A DNA stretch of 64,000 bases, taken from Angustibacter sp049994355 (lineage in GTDB: Bacteria; Actinomycetota; Actinomycetes; Actinomycetales; Angustibacteraceae). Positions 7,516 through 15,635 of this stretch are shown piece by piece; position 1 is the stretch's first letter, and every line of letters starts with the position of its first letter. Both the position numbers and the translations under genes were made by a program. The notes under the pieces are model-generated. The model made no database searches, had not been told where the DNA came from, and was given only the letters and a program-made list of their open reading frames with translations. The DNA is taken from contig NZ_CP188257.1 of NCBI RefSeq assembly GCF_049994355.1, positions 1,488,001-1,552,000 of the forward strand. The letters run 5' to 3'.

Positions 7516-8171
7516 GTGACCTCCGGGCTCGTCGTGGTCGGCGCCTGCGCAGCGCCGAGCATCCGCAGGGCCAGCCTGCCGTACAGCGTCGCCACGTCCT
7601 CCGGCGACTCCCGGCCGGCCGGGTCGTACCACCGGCAGACGTCGATGCTCAGCGACAGGATGGCTCGGGTCACCCCGTGCGGGTCGTCCAGCGACAGCTC
7701 GCCGGCAGCCGCACCTCGCCGCACCTCGGCCTCGACCAACGACTCGATGGCCCGCCGCATCTGGGCCACCTCGACCCGGTCCGCGGCGGGCAGCGCACCC
7801 AGCTCGTACTGGACGACGCGGGCCACGGTGTGGTGCCGGGCGTGCCAGGCGGTGAAGGTCTCGACGCACCGCCGCAGCCGCTGGGTGCTGCTGCCCGGAG
7901 TCTGCGGCGAGAGTGCCTCGCGCACCAGGTCGAGCGCGCCCTGGTGCCCGAGCAGGCTGACCTGGGCCAGTACCGCGGCCTTGCTCGGGTAGTGCACGTA
8001 CAGGCCGGCAGGGGACAGCCCGGCACCGATTGCGATGTCCCGCGTCGTGGTCGCGTGGTACCCGCGGTCCGCGAACGCGGCGACCGCCGCCTGGACGATC
8101 CGGCGGGGCGTGTCGGGCAGGTCGACGAAGGCGTCCGCGAGCGCGGGGTCGCCGGCTGCGGTGCTGGCCAT
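7512..8171 (-). CDS. TetR-family regulator of acyl-CoA genes
   Basis: This 219-residue repressor has its helix-turn-helix at about residues 25-65 (AFADRGYHATTTRDIAIGAG, then SPAGLYVHYPSKAAVL), followed by an all-helical ligand domain. The ATG at 8171 is preceded by GAGGGAG. It is divergent from an acyl-CoA dehydrogenase operon and overlaps tesB downstream. A palindromic site with core AAGCGCTT lies between the divergent promoters and is the likely operator. The ligand is probably an acyl-CoA, inferred from the neighbours only. Confidence 0.9.
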   Translation of the reverse strand: MASTAAGDPALADAFVDLPDTPRRIVQAAVAAFADRGYHATTTRDIAIGAGLSPAGLYVHYPSKAAVLAQVSLLGHQGALDLVREALSPQTPGSSTQRLRRCVETFTAWHARHHTVARVVQYELGALPAADRVEVAQMRRAIESLVEAEVRRGAAAGELSLDDPHGVTRAILSLSIDVCRWYDPAGRESPEDVATLYGRLALRMLGAAQAPTTTSPEVT

Positions 8172-8201
8172 CGCGCACTCCCTCGAAGGTCGTCGGACCG
8201 C

Positions 8202-8254
8202 TTGACAGGCCACGGCTGGGACGGGAGGCTAGCAGGTGAGCAAGCGCTTAGTCA
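8202..8254 (+). promoter_or_regulatory. Promoter plus TetR operator between tetR and acyl-CoA dehydrogenase operon
   Basis: On the plus strand TTGACA (8202-8207), a 17-nt spacer and GAGGCT (8225-8230) form a promoter whose start would fall near 8237. There, TGAGCAAGCGCTTAGTCA (8237-8254) is an imperfect palindrome with 14 of 18 positions symmetrical. On the minus strand TAGCCT (8231-8226) is a -10 for tetR, and its spacer is occupied by the same palindrome. One bound repressor would block both directions. Confidence 0.7.
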
Positions 8255-8277
8255 CTGTCTGTCCTGGGAGGCCCCCG

Positions 8278-9423
8278 GTGCGCCGCACCCTGTTCACCGA
8301 AGAGCACGAGGCGCTGCGCGCCACGGCCAAGGAGTTCCTGGCCCGTCACGTGATCCCGCACCAGGACGAGTTCATCGAGAACCGCGGTCTGCCTCGCGAG
8401 TTCTGGCTGGAGGCCGGCAAGCAGGGGCTGCTCGGCCTGCACATCCCCGACGAGTGGGGCGGCGGCGGCAGTGAGGACTACCGCTACGGCGTCGTGGTCG
8501 CCGAGGAGTTCTCCAAGGTCTCGGCGTCCATCTCCTCGTGCTTCGGCATCCACGGCAGCGTCTGCGCGCCGTACCTGGTGGAGCTGACCACCGACGAGCA
8601 GAAGGAGCGCTGGCTGCCGCGCTTCTGCACCGGCGAGCTGGTCTGCGCGATCGCGATGACCGAGCCCAGTGGCGGCTCCGACCTCGCCGCGCTGAAGACC
8701 CACGCAGTGCGCGACGGCGACGACTGGATCCTCAACGGCTCCAAGACCTTCATCACCAACGGGTACAGCGCCGACCTGGTGATCGTGGCCGCGCGCACCG
8801 ACCCGTCCAAGGGCGCCCGCGGCATCACGCTGTTCGGCGTCGAGACGGGCATGGAAGGCTTCACCCGCGGCCGCAAGCTCGACAAGGTCGGCCAGACCGA
8901 GTCCGACACCGCCGAGCTGTTCTTCCAGGACGTGCGGGTGCCGGACGCACTGCGGATCGGCGAGGAGGGGCAGGGCTTCATCTCGATGATGGAGCGGCTG
9001 GTGCAGGAGCGCGTCGGCGCGGCGCTGGCGAACATCGCGCACGCCGCGCAGATCCTGGACGAGACCATCGAGTACGTGAAGCAGCGCAAGGCGTTCGGCC
9101 AGTCCGTCGGGTCGTTCCAGCACAACAAGTTCAAGGTCGCCGAGCTGAAGACCAAGGTCGACGTCACGCAGGCGTTCGTCGACAAGTGCATCGTGCTGTT
9201 CGCCGAGGGCCAGCTGACCTCCGCCGAGGCCGCCGAGGCCAAGTGGTGGAGTGCCCAGGTGCAGAACGACGTCCTGGACGAGTGCGTCCAGCTCTACGGC
9301 GGCTACGGCTACATGAACGAGTACCGGGTGGCACGCGCCTGGCGCGACGCCCGGGTGACCAAGATCTGGGCCGGCTCCAACGAGATCATGAAGGAGCTCA
9401 TCGGCCGGGACCTGGGCCTGTGA
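8278..9423 (+). CDS. Acyl-CoA dehydrogenase (long-chain/isovaleryl-like)
   Basis: This 381-residue FAD enzyme introduces the alpha,beta double bond of acyl-CoA in beta-oxidation. Signature segments are CAIAMTEPSGGSDLAALKT (FAD/substrate loop), WILNGSKTFITNGYSADL and YGGYGYMNEYRVARAWRDAR. The site used as catalytic base in short- and medium-chain enzymes reads WAGSNEI, without the YEG glutamate. A glutamate at about residue 244 in LVQERVGAA sits where the long-chain and isovaleryl enzymes keep their base. The GTG at 8278 follows GGGAGG; an earlier GTG at 8236 lies inside the operator and is rejected. It is the first gene of a four-gene operon with overlapping stops and starts. Confidence 0.93.
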   Translation: MRRTLFTEEHEALRATAKEFLARHVIPHQDEFIENRGLPREFWLEAGKQGLLGLHIPDEWGGGGSEDYRYGVVVAEEFSKVSASISSCFGIHGSVCAPYLVELTTDEQKERWLPRFCTGELVCAIAMTEPSGGSDLAALKTHAVRDGDDWILNGSKTFITNGYSADLVIVAARTDPSKGARGITLFGVETGMEGFTRGRKLDKVGQTESDTAELFFQDVRVPDALRIGEEGQGFISMMERLVQERVGAALANIAHAAQILDETIEYVKQRKAFGQSVGSFQHNKFKVAELKTKVDVTQAFVDKCIVLFAEGQLTSAEAAEAKWWSAQVQNDVLDECVQLYGGYGYMNEYRVARAWRDARVTKIWAGSNEIMKELIGRDLGL

Positions 9424-10187
9424 GCGGGTCGGCACGGCGCTTCGAGGGCAAGACCGCGATCGTCACAGGTGCTTCGCGGGGCATCGGCCTCGGCATCGCC
9501 GAGCGTCTGGTCGCTGAAGGTGCGCGGGTCGTCATCACCGCGCGCACCGCCGAGGCGCTGGACGAGGCGGTGACCACGCTCGGCGGCCCCGGCGTCGCGC
9601 TCGCCGTCGCCGGACGCTCGGACGACGCCGAGCACCGCGCGCAGACCGTCGAACGGGCCGTCCAGGTCTTCGGTGGTCTGGACTTCCTGGTCAACAACAC
9701 CGGCATCAACCCGGTCGCCGGCCCGCTGCTCGACCTGGACCTCGACGCGGCCCGCAAGATCGCTGAGACCAACATCGTCTCCACCCTGGCCTGGACCCAG
9801 CTCGCGGTCCAGGCGGGGATCGCTGAGCGTCGCGGCGCGGTGGTCAACATCTCGTCCATCGCCGGGGTGCAGCCGGCCCCGGGCATCTCGTTCTACGGCG
9901 CGAGCAAGGCGGCCGTCATCTCGCTGACCGAGTCCCTGGCCGTCGAGCTCGGACCGCTGGTGCGGGTCAACGCGGTGGCGCCGGCCATCATCAAGACCAA
10001 GTTCGCGGAGGTGCTGTACCTGGACAAGGAGGAGCGGGTCGCGCGGCACTACCCGCTCAAGCGGCTGGGGGAGCCCGCGGACGTGGCCGGACCGGTCGCC
10101 TTCCTGCTCTCCGACGACGCGGCCTGGGTGACCGGCCAGACGATCGTCGTCGACGGCGGGATCAGCAAGGCCGGAGGTCTCGGGTGA
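9420..10187 (+). CDS. Short-chain dehydrogenase/reductase, FabG-like
   Basis: This 255-residue classical SDR has the cofactor motif TGASRGIGLG near residue 18. It also has a variant NNTG motif (usually NNAG), the catalytic serine in NISSIAG, and YGASK supplying the active-site Tyr and Lys. The C-terminal WVTGQTIVVDGG is typical of FabG-like 3-oxoacyl or 3-hydroxyacyl reductases. The GTG at 9420 overlaps the previous stop by 4 bp. In this operon it is probably a 3-hydroxyacyl-CoA dehydrogenase step, but substrate and cofactor cannot be read from sequence. Confidence 0.88.
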   Translation: MSGSARRFEGKTAIVTGASRGIGLGIAERLVAEGARVVITARTAEALDEAVTTLGGPGVALAVAGRSDDAEHRAQTVERAVQVFGGLDFLVNNTGINPVAGPLLDLDLDAARKIAETNIVSTLAWTQLAVQAGIAERRGAVVNISSIAGVQPAPGISFYGASKAAVISLTESLAVELGPLVRVNAVAPAIIKTKFAEVLYLDKEERVARHYPLKRLGEPADVAGPVAFLLSDDAAWVTGQTIVVDGGISKAGGLG

Positions 10188-11203
10188 GCGACCTGCCCAG
10201 CACGATGCATGCCTGGCAGGTGGTGCGGCACGGGGACCCGGCATACGCGTTGGAGCGTCGCGAGGTATCGGTGCCGCGTCCCGGTCCGGGCCAGCTGGTG
10301 GCCCGGGTCGCGGCCTGCGCGCTGAACTACCCGGACACCATGCTCGCCGCCGGCACCTACCAGCAGCGGCCCGAGCTGCCCTTCACCCCTGGCATCGAGC
10401 TGTCCGGTCACGTTGCGGCAGTGGGTGACGGGGTCACCGACCACGCCGTCGGGGACCGAGTGCTCGGCCTGCCCGCCCTGCCGCACGGGGCGCTGGCCGA
10501 CTACGCGGTGATGTCCGCGGACACCGCCTTCGCCGCACCCGAGTCGCTGGACGACGCGAAGGCGTCGGCCCTCTACGTGGCGTACCAGACGGGCTGGTTC
10601 GGGCTGCACCGGCGCGCTCGGCTGCAGGCCGGGGAGACGCTGGTCGTGCACGCTGCGACCGGTGGAGTGGGCAGCGCAGCGGTCCAGCTCGGTCTGGCGG
10701 CCGGTGCGCGCGTGGTGGCGGTCGTTGGTGGCCCGGACAAGGCCGAGGTGGCCTGGTGGCTGGGTGCGGACGAGGTGGTGGACCGGCACGCCGCCGGCGA
10801 CCTGGCCGGGCTCGTCGGCGCGCTGAAGGCCGCCTGCGGCCCGCACGGTGCCGACGTCGTCTACGACCCGGTCGGCGGGGACGCGTTCGCCGCGTCCACC
10901 AAGGTCGTCGCCTTCGAGGGGCGGATCGTGGTCGTCGGCTTCACCAGCGGCACAGCGGCGCAGGCCGCGACGAACCACGCACTGATCAAGAACTACAGCG
11001 TGCTCGGGCTGCACTGGGGCCTGTACCAGCAGCACGACCCGGCGGCGGTGCAGCACGCGCAGCGGGAGATCCACGAGCTGGTGGCGGCGGGCCTGGTCGA
11101 CCCGTGGGTCTCCGAGCGGATCGGCCCGGACGACGTCCCGGACGCGCTGAGCCGACTGGCCGCGGGCCGGACGACGGGACGGGTGGTGGTCGTAGGTGCT
11201 TGA
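10184..11203 (+). CDS. Zinc-free MDR oxidoreductase, NADPH:quinone reductase-like
   Basis: This 339-residue medium-chain dehydrogenase/reductase of the quinone-oxidoreductase branch starts with a GroES-like domain (residues 1-130). A Rossmann domain follows, with VVHAATGGVGSAAVQLG supplying the nucleotide-binding glycines. The zinc ligands of alcohol dehydrogenases are absent. The C-terminal GRTTGRVVVVG is typical of the QOR group. The GTG at 10184 overlaps the SDR stop by 4 bp, and its own stop overlaps the next start by 8 bp. Some members act as enoyl reductases; the specific reaction here is unknown. Confidence 0.85.
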   Translation: MSDLPSTMHAWQVVRHGDPAYALERREVSVPRPGPGQLVARVAACALNYPDTMLAAGTYQQRPELPFTPGIELSGHVAAVGDGVTDHAVGDRVLGLPALPHGALADYAVMSADTAFAAPESLDDAKASALYVAYQTGWFGLHRRARLQAGETLVVHAATGGVGSAAVQLGLAAGARVVAVVGGPDKAEVAWWLGADEVVDRHAAGDLAGLVGALKAACGPHGADVVYDPVGGDAFAASTKVVAFEGRIVVVGFTSGTAAQAATNHALIKNYSVLGLHWGLYQQHDPAAVQHAQREIHELVAAGLVDPWVSERIGPDDVPDALSRLAAGRTTGRVVVVGA

Positions 11204-11984
11204 GCTCTCCGGCGCGTGCGTCGTGGTCACCGGCGGTGGGTCCGGCATCGGCGCCGAGCTGTCTCGCCGGTTCGCCCAGCAGGGCGCGCACGTCGTGGTC
11301 AACGACCTCGATCCCGCGTCGGCCAAGGCGGTCGCCGACGAGATCGGCGGGCTGACCGCGCCGGGTGACGCCGCGACCCTCGACGGGGTCGAGGCCGTGG
11401 TGGCGCTGGCCCGGGAGCGCTTTGGCGAGGTGGACCTGTTCTGCGCCAACGCCGGCGTGGCTCCGCGCGGTGGTCCGGTCGGGCCCGGTGCGACTACGCC
11501 GCAGGCCTGGGCACAGGCCCTCGAGGTCAACGTGCTCGCCCACGTGCGGGCCGCCGAGGTCCTGCTGCCGGCCTGGTTGGCCCGCGGGCGCGGCCACCTG
11601 CTGGTCACGGCGTCGGCCGCTGGGCTGCTCACCATGCTGGGCAGCGCGCCGTACGCGGTGACCAAGCACGCCGCGGTGGCCTTCGCCGAATGGCTGCGGC
11701 TGACGTACTCGCACCGCGGGGTCGTCGTCCAAGCTCTGTGCCCGCAGGGCGTCCGGACCCCGATGCTCGCGGGCACCGGTCGGCTCGGCCGGGCGCTGCT
11801 CGAACCGGACGCCGTCGACGTCTCGGTGGTGGGCGACGCGGTCCTCGCTGCGTTGGGCACCGGGCAGTTCCTGGTGCTGCCGCACCCCGAGGTGGCCGGC
11901 TACCTGGCGGCCAAGGCGGCCGACCCGGACGACTGGCTCGAGTCGATGAACCGCCTGCAGCAGCGGCTGGAGTCCGGGCGCTGA
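11196..11984 (+). CDS. Short-chain dehydrogenase/reductase
   Basis: This 262-residue classical SDR has TGGGSGIGAELSRRF for cofactor binding near residue 12, and a CANAG motif. The active-site Ser lies in VTASAAG, with YAVTK for Tyr and Lys. It lacks the FabG-like C-terminal WVTG..VDGG segment, so it belongs to a different branch from the SDR two genes upstream. The GTG at 11196 overlaps the oxidoreductase stop. It ends one base before the convergent glycoamylase-like gene. Probably a dehydrogenase of acyl or alcohol intermediates made by the operon. Confidence 0.86.
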   Translation: MLELSGACVVVTGGGSGIGAELSRRFAQQGAHVVVNDLDPASAKAVADEIGGLTAPGDAATLDGVEAVVALARERFGEVDLFCANAGVAPRGGPVGPGATTPQAWAQALEVNVLAHVRAAEVLLPAWLARGRGHLLVTASAAGLLTMLGSAPYAVTKHAAVAFAEWLRLTYSHRGVVVQALCPQGVRTPMLAGTGRLGRALLEPDAVDVSVVGDAVLAALGTGQFLVLPHPEVAGYLAAKAADPDDWLESMNRLQQRLESGR

Positions 11985-11985
11985 G

Positions 11986-13557
11986 TCAGCCGTCCATGCC
12001 GGCCGAGAAGGTCTCACGGGCCAGCAGCGGCCGCAGCCGGTGCTCGACGTCCGGGGTGACGAAGGCCTGGTGCAGGCTGCCCGTCAGCACGTTGCCGATC
12101 GCACCCATCACCATCGCCTGGTCCAGCGACAGGTAGGTCTTGGCCACCGTTCCGGAGCGCACTGCCACGGCGTCGTAGAAGCCGCCGTCGCCGTAGGCAC
12201 CCAGGTGGTCCTTGATCGCGGCCAGGTTGTCCATCGCGGCGCGCGGGGCGTAGGGCAGCGCGAGGAACGACGCGTGCGGTGTCACCACGCCGTCACCGAA
12301 GGTCGGTGTCGGTACGGTCGCCGGTCGGCAGTCGCCGAACCCGTCGTCCACCGGGCTCTTCTCGGCGTCGGAGTAGTAGCCGTCCGGGTTCATCCCGATC
12401 GCGTCCACGCCGTACTCGCGGTAGCCGCCGCCGGGGGTGCTGGACGGCGAGAAGCCCCAGTACCCGTACTTCGCGTCGTCCAGACCGTGCTCGATCTGGG
12501 CGCGCACGGTGAGCGGGTGGTTCACCGCCCAGCTGCGCGGACCCCACGAGGCCTCGGGTACGAACAGGTCCGGCATCAGCGACTCGAACATGTCTCCGCC
12601 CCAGCTGGGCACCAGGCGCATCCCGCGGTAGCGGTAGGCGCCCTCGTAGACCGGCACGCCCAGGTAGGTGCGGGTGGTGCCGACCGGCTGCTGCTCCTGC
12701 CAGGACCAGTCGCAGGTGCTGGGGAAGGTACGCCAGGTCGCGTAGTACGCCTCGGGCGGGATCTGGGCCCGGGCGATGCCGAGGTAGAGCGCGATCCGCG
12801 CCTCGGTCACCGTCGTGTCGTAGCTGTTGCAGGTGTACCAGACGTCCGGGCCGCTGCCGCGGTAGTTGCCGACCACCGAACAGCCGCCGGGGTCGGAGTC
12901 CCAGAAGCCGCCGCGGACGAAGCCGGCGTTCACCCCGTCGCGGGCGGGTGCCGGGTTGTAGAAGAAGCCGAAGTCCATGGGGCGCAACAGGTCCTGGGCC
13001 TGGCGGCGCAGTCTGGGCTCGGCTCCGGCGACCACCATCAGCGCCGCGGCCAGCCAGCCGTTGTCGACGCTGGACAGGAATGGGGTGATCGGGTCACCGG
13101 ACGGCGGCCAGACCGTCAGCTTGGCCCCGGTGTGCTCGTCGTACCAGTTGTAGAACATGCCGCTGGCCGGGTGTCGATCCAGGTGGCCGAGCGTGGTCAG
13201 CGTCCGGCTCATCCGCCGCAGAGCCTCGGCGCGGCGGATCACCCCCGTGTCGCGCGCGACGACCGTGCTCCACAGGTAGCCACCGATGTTGGTCGGCGAG
13301 GTGTAGCCGGACCGCACCGGAGCGGTCACCGGGCCGGTCATGTTGTCTGCGGGAAGTCCGGTGGCGTCGTCCGTCAAGGCGACGAAGGAGCGCCAGGTGT
13401 CCGCGGCGTAGCGGTGCAGGGTGGCCCGGTCTGCACTGGTCAGGCCACCGCCGTCCGGACGTCCTGGCGGCGCGGCCGTGGCGGCGGCGCTCGACCCCGC
13501 CAGCAGGGCCAGCAAGACCGGACCAACGACGGTCAGCAGAGCGGTGCGGCGGTGCAC
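11986..13557 (-). CDS. Secreted glycoamylase-like (PF10091-type) glycoside hydrolase
   Basis: This 523-residue exported protein begins with a basic, hydrophobic signal (HRRTALLTVVGPVLLALLAG), with Ala-rich cleavage near residue 30. The mature part is an alpha/alpha-barrel-like sequence. GWLAAALMV, FWDSDPGG, SWGGDMFESLMPDLF, YGYWGFSPSSTPGGGYREYG and the closing GVVTPHASFLALPYAP match glycoamylase-like proteins, a group that includes endo-beta-1,2-glucanases. The GTG at 13557 follows GAGGAGG. The substrate is not determinable. It is convergent with the acyl-CoA operon and has no sugar transporter beside it. Confidence 0.8.
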   Translation of the reverse strand: MHRRTALLTVVGPVLLALLAGSSAAATAAPPGRPDGGGLTSADRATLHRYAADTWRSFVALTDDATGLPADNMTGPVTAPVRSGYTSPTNIGGYLWSTVVARDTGVIRRAEALRRMSRTLTTLGHLDRHPASGMFYNWYDEHTGAKLTVWPPSGDPITPFLSSVDNGWLAAALMVVAGAEPRLRRQAQDLLRPMDFGFFYNPAPARDGVNAGFVRGGFWDSDPGGCSVVGNYRGSGPDVWYTCNSYDTTVTEARIALYLGIARAQIPPEAYYATWRTFPSTCDWSWQEQQPVGTTRTYLGVPVYEGAYRYRGMRLVPSWGGDMFESLMPDLFVPEASWGPRSWAVNHPLTVRAQIEHGLDDAKYGYWGFSPSSTPGGGYREYGVDAIGMNPDGYYSDAEKSPVDDGFGDCRPATVPTPTFGDGVVTPHASFLALPYAPRAAMDNLAAIKDHLGAYGDGGFYDAVAVRSGTVAKTYLSLDQAMVMGAIGNVLTGSLHQAFVTPDVEHRLRPLLARETFSAGMDG

Positions 13558-13624
13558 GGTGGGCCTCCTCGACGGTTCCCCTCCTGGCACCCTGTCCGAA
13601 CTGTCCGGATCGTGCAACCGGAGC

Positions 13625-14854
13625 TCAGGCGTAGCGGGCCAGCTCCCGTCGCGCGAGCGACATGCGGTGCACCTCGTCCGGGCCGTCGGCAAGCCGCAGG
13701 GTCCGCGCGGCCACCCACAGCTGGGCGAGCGGCGTGTCCTGGCTGACGCCGGCCCCGCCGTGCACCTGGATGGCGTCGTCGATCACCCGCTGGGCCATCA
13801 ACGGGACCGCGATCTTGATCGCCTGGATCTCGGCGTGCGCGCCCTTGTTGCCGACGGTGTCCATCAGCCAGGCAGTCTTCAGCACCAGCAGCCGGGCCTG
13901 CTCGATGGCGACCCGGGCGTTGGCGACCTGCTCGCGCACCACACCCTGCGCCGACAGCGGCCGCCCGAACGCCACCCGCTCGTTGGCCCGGCGGCACATC
14001 AGCTCCAGCGCGCGCTCGGCCATCCCGATCAGGCGCATGCAGTGGTGGATGCGGCCCGGGCCCAGTCGCGCCTGGGCGATCGCGAAACCCTCGCCCTCAC
14101 CCTTGAGGATGTTCGACGCAGGAACCCGGACGTCGTCGAACGCAACCTCGGCGTGGCCGCCGTGCGGGCTGTCGTCGTAGCCGAAGGTGTGCAGCGCGCG
14201 GACGATCCGCACGCCCGGGGTGTCCCGCGGCACCAGGACCATCGACTGCCGGCGGTGCCGGTCCACCGACTCGTCGGCCGGGTCCGCCGACTGCCCCATC
14301 ACCACGAAGATCTCGGCGGCGGGGTCCATCGCGCCCGTGGACCACCACTTGCGTCCGCTGACGACGTACTCGTCGCCGTCGCGGCGGATCCTGGTCTCGA
14401 TGTTCGTCGCGTCCGAGGAGGCGACCTCTGGCTCCGTCATGCAGAAGGCGGACCGGATCCGCCCGTCCAGCAACGGTTCCAGCCAACGGGACTGCTGCTG
14501 CGGGGTACCGAACTCGGCCAGCACCTCCATGTTGCCGGTGTCCGGGGCAGCGCAGTTCAGCGACTCCGGTGCCAGCCACGGAGACCGCCCGGTCAGCTCG
14601 GCGAGCGGCGCGTACTGCGCGTTGGTCAGGCCGGCCCCGTGCCGGCCTGGGATGAAGAGGTTCCACAGGCCCTCGCCGCGGGCGGCCGCCTTGAGCTCCT
14701 GGACGACGGGTGGGCGCGACCACTCCCGGTCGGTGCCGCGCGCATCCTGGACCTGCTGGTGCAGAACGGCTTCCGCCGGGTAGACGTGCGTCTCGAGGAA
14801 CCTCTGCAGCCGTTCGGTGAGCTCGGTGGTGCGGTCGTCATAGGCGAAGTCCAC
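13625..14854 (-). CDS. Acyl-CoA dehydrogenase, ACAD10/11-like
   Basis: This 409-residue protein has acyl-CoA dehydrogenase segments FCMTEPEVASSDATNI, VVSGRKWWSTGAMDP and VAFGRPLSAQGVVREQ. The ending LRLADGPDEVHRMSLARRE is typical of the ACAD10/11 and FadE-like branch, not of short-chain enzymes. The GTG at 14854 follows GAGAGGA. It is the last gene of a minus-strand operon after an APH-type kinase and an alpha/beta hydrolase. In human ACAD10/11 and in the Pseudomonas levulinate pathway, an APH-type kinase works with such a dehydrogenase to remove the hydroxyl of 4-hydroxyacyl-CoA. That function is inferred from context here. Confidence 0.9.
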   Translation of the reverse strand: MDFAYDDRTTELTERLQRFLETHVYPAEAVLHQQVQDARGTDREWSRPPVVQELKAAARGEGLWNLFIPGRHGAGLTNAQYAPLAELTGRSPWLAPESLNCAAPDTGNMEVLAEFGTPQQQSRWLEPLLDGRIRSAFCMTEPEVASSDATNIETRIRRDGDEYVVSGRKWWSTGAMDPAAEIFVVMGQSADPADESVDRHRRQSMVLVPRDTPGVRIVRALHTFGYDDSPHGGHAEVAFDDVRVPASNILKGEGEGFAIAQARLGPGRIHHCMRLIGMAERALELMCRRANERVAFGRPLSAQGVVREQVANARVAIEQARLLVLKTAWLMDTVGNKGAHAEIQAIKIAVPLMAQRVIDDAIQVHGGAGVSQDTPLAQLWVAARTLRLADGPDEVHRMSLARRELARYA

Positions 14855-14882
14855 GGTGGTCCTCTCGTTGCGGGCGCGGCGC

Positions 14883-15635
14883 TCAGGCCAGCTCGGCGAG
14901 CAGCAGATAGGTCGTCTGCTCGGGCCGCTCGAGGTTCGGCAGGTGACCGGCCCAGGGCAGCTCGACCAACCGGGCCTGCGGCATGGTGTCGGCCAGGTGC
15001 CTGGCCACGTGCTGGAAGTGGTCCAGGTCGTGGCCGGCGCTGAACACCGTGGTCGGTACGTCGATCGTGGCGGCGTCCAACTCCGGCCGAGCCGGGCCGA
15101 GGTCGTCCGGGCCAGGCAGCTGGACCTCGAAGTTGCGCCGCTGCATCCGGGCCAGCTCGGCGCGGGTCGACTGGTCGGCGTCCGGGCCGAGCCAGGTCTC
15201 GACGTTGAGCTGGACGGCCGCCTCGACGTCACCGGCCTCGAGCAGCGCCTCCTCGGCCTCGCCGAACGCCTCGACGGTTGCCGTCACCGGCAGCCCCGGG
15301 TACGCAGTGCAGAGCAGGAGCAGCTGCGACACCCGTTGCGGCGCAACGGTCGCCAGCTCCATGGCGATCCTGCCGCCGTATGACGACCCGATCACCGCAA
15401 CCTGGTCGATGCCGTGCTCGTCCAGCAGCGCGAGCAGGTCTGTGCTGTCGCTCCAGCCCGACTCGGTGGGCAGCGGGGTCTCGCCGAAGCCGCGCAGGTC
15501 GGCACGGACCACCCGGTGCGAGGCGGTCAGAGCCTCCCACTGCGGGTCCCACTGCTCGCGGCCGGCGACGCCGGAGTGCAGCAGCAGCACCGCCGTCCCC
15601 GAACCTGCCACGTCGTGGGCCAGCAAGCTGCTCAT
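14883..15635 (-). CDS. Alpha/beta hydrolase
   Basis: This 250-residue alpha/beta-hydrolase has the oxyanion region LLLHSGVAG near residue 18 and the nucleophile S85 in IGSSYGG. The acid lies near SAGHDLDHF and the histidine in ELPWAGHLPNLERP. It resembles 3-oxoadipate enol-lactonase/epoxide-hydrolase-like proteins. The ATG at 15635 overlaps the stop of the upstream APH gene (ATGA), and 28 bases separate it from the dehydrogenase. It could be a thioesterase or lactonase in the same pathway, a lactonase being attractive if 4-hydroxyacyl (gamma-lactone) compounds are the substrate. Confidence 0.85.
   Translation of the reverse strand: MSSLLAHDVAGSGTAVLLLHSGVAGREQWDPQWEALTASHRVVRADLRGFGETPLPTESGWSDSTDLLALLDEHGIDQVAVIGSSYGGRIAMELATVAPQRVSQLLLLCTAYPGLPVTATVEAFGEAEEALLEAGDVEAAVQLNVETWLGPDADQSTRAELARMQRRNFEVQLPGPDDLGPARPELDAATIDVPTTVFSAGHDLDHFQHVARHLADTMPQARLVELPWAGHLPNLERPEQTTYLLLAELA

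Noticed and set aside
8236..8277. Start of the acyl-CoA dehydrogenase at GTG 8236
   Set aside because: It would place the first codons inside the palindromic operator with no ribosome-binding site. GTG 8278 has GGGAGG upstream.
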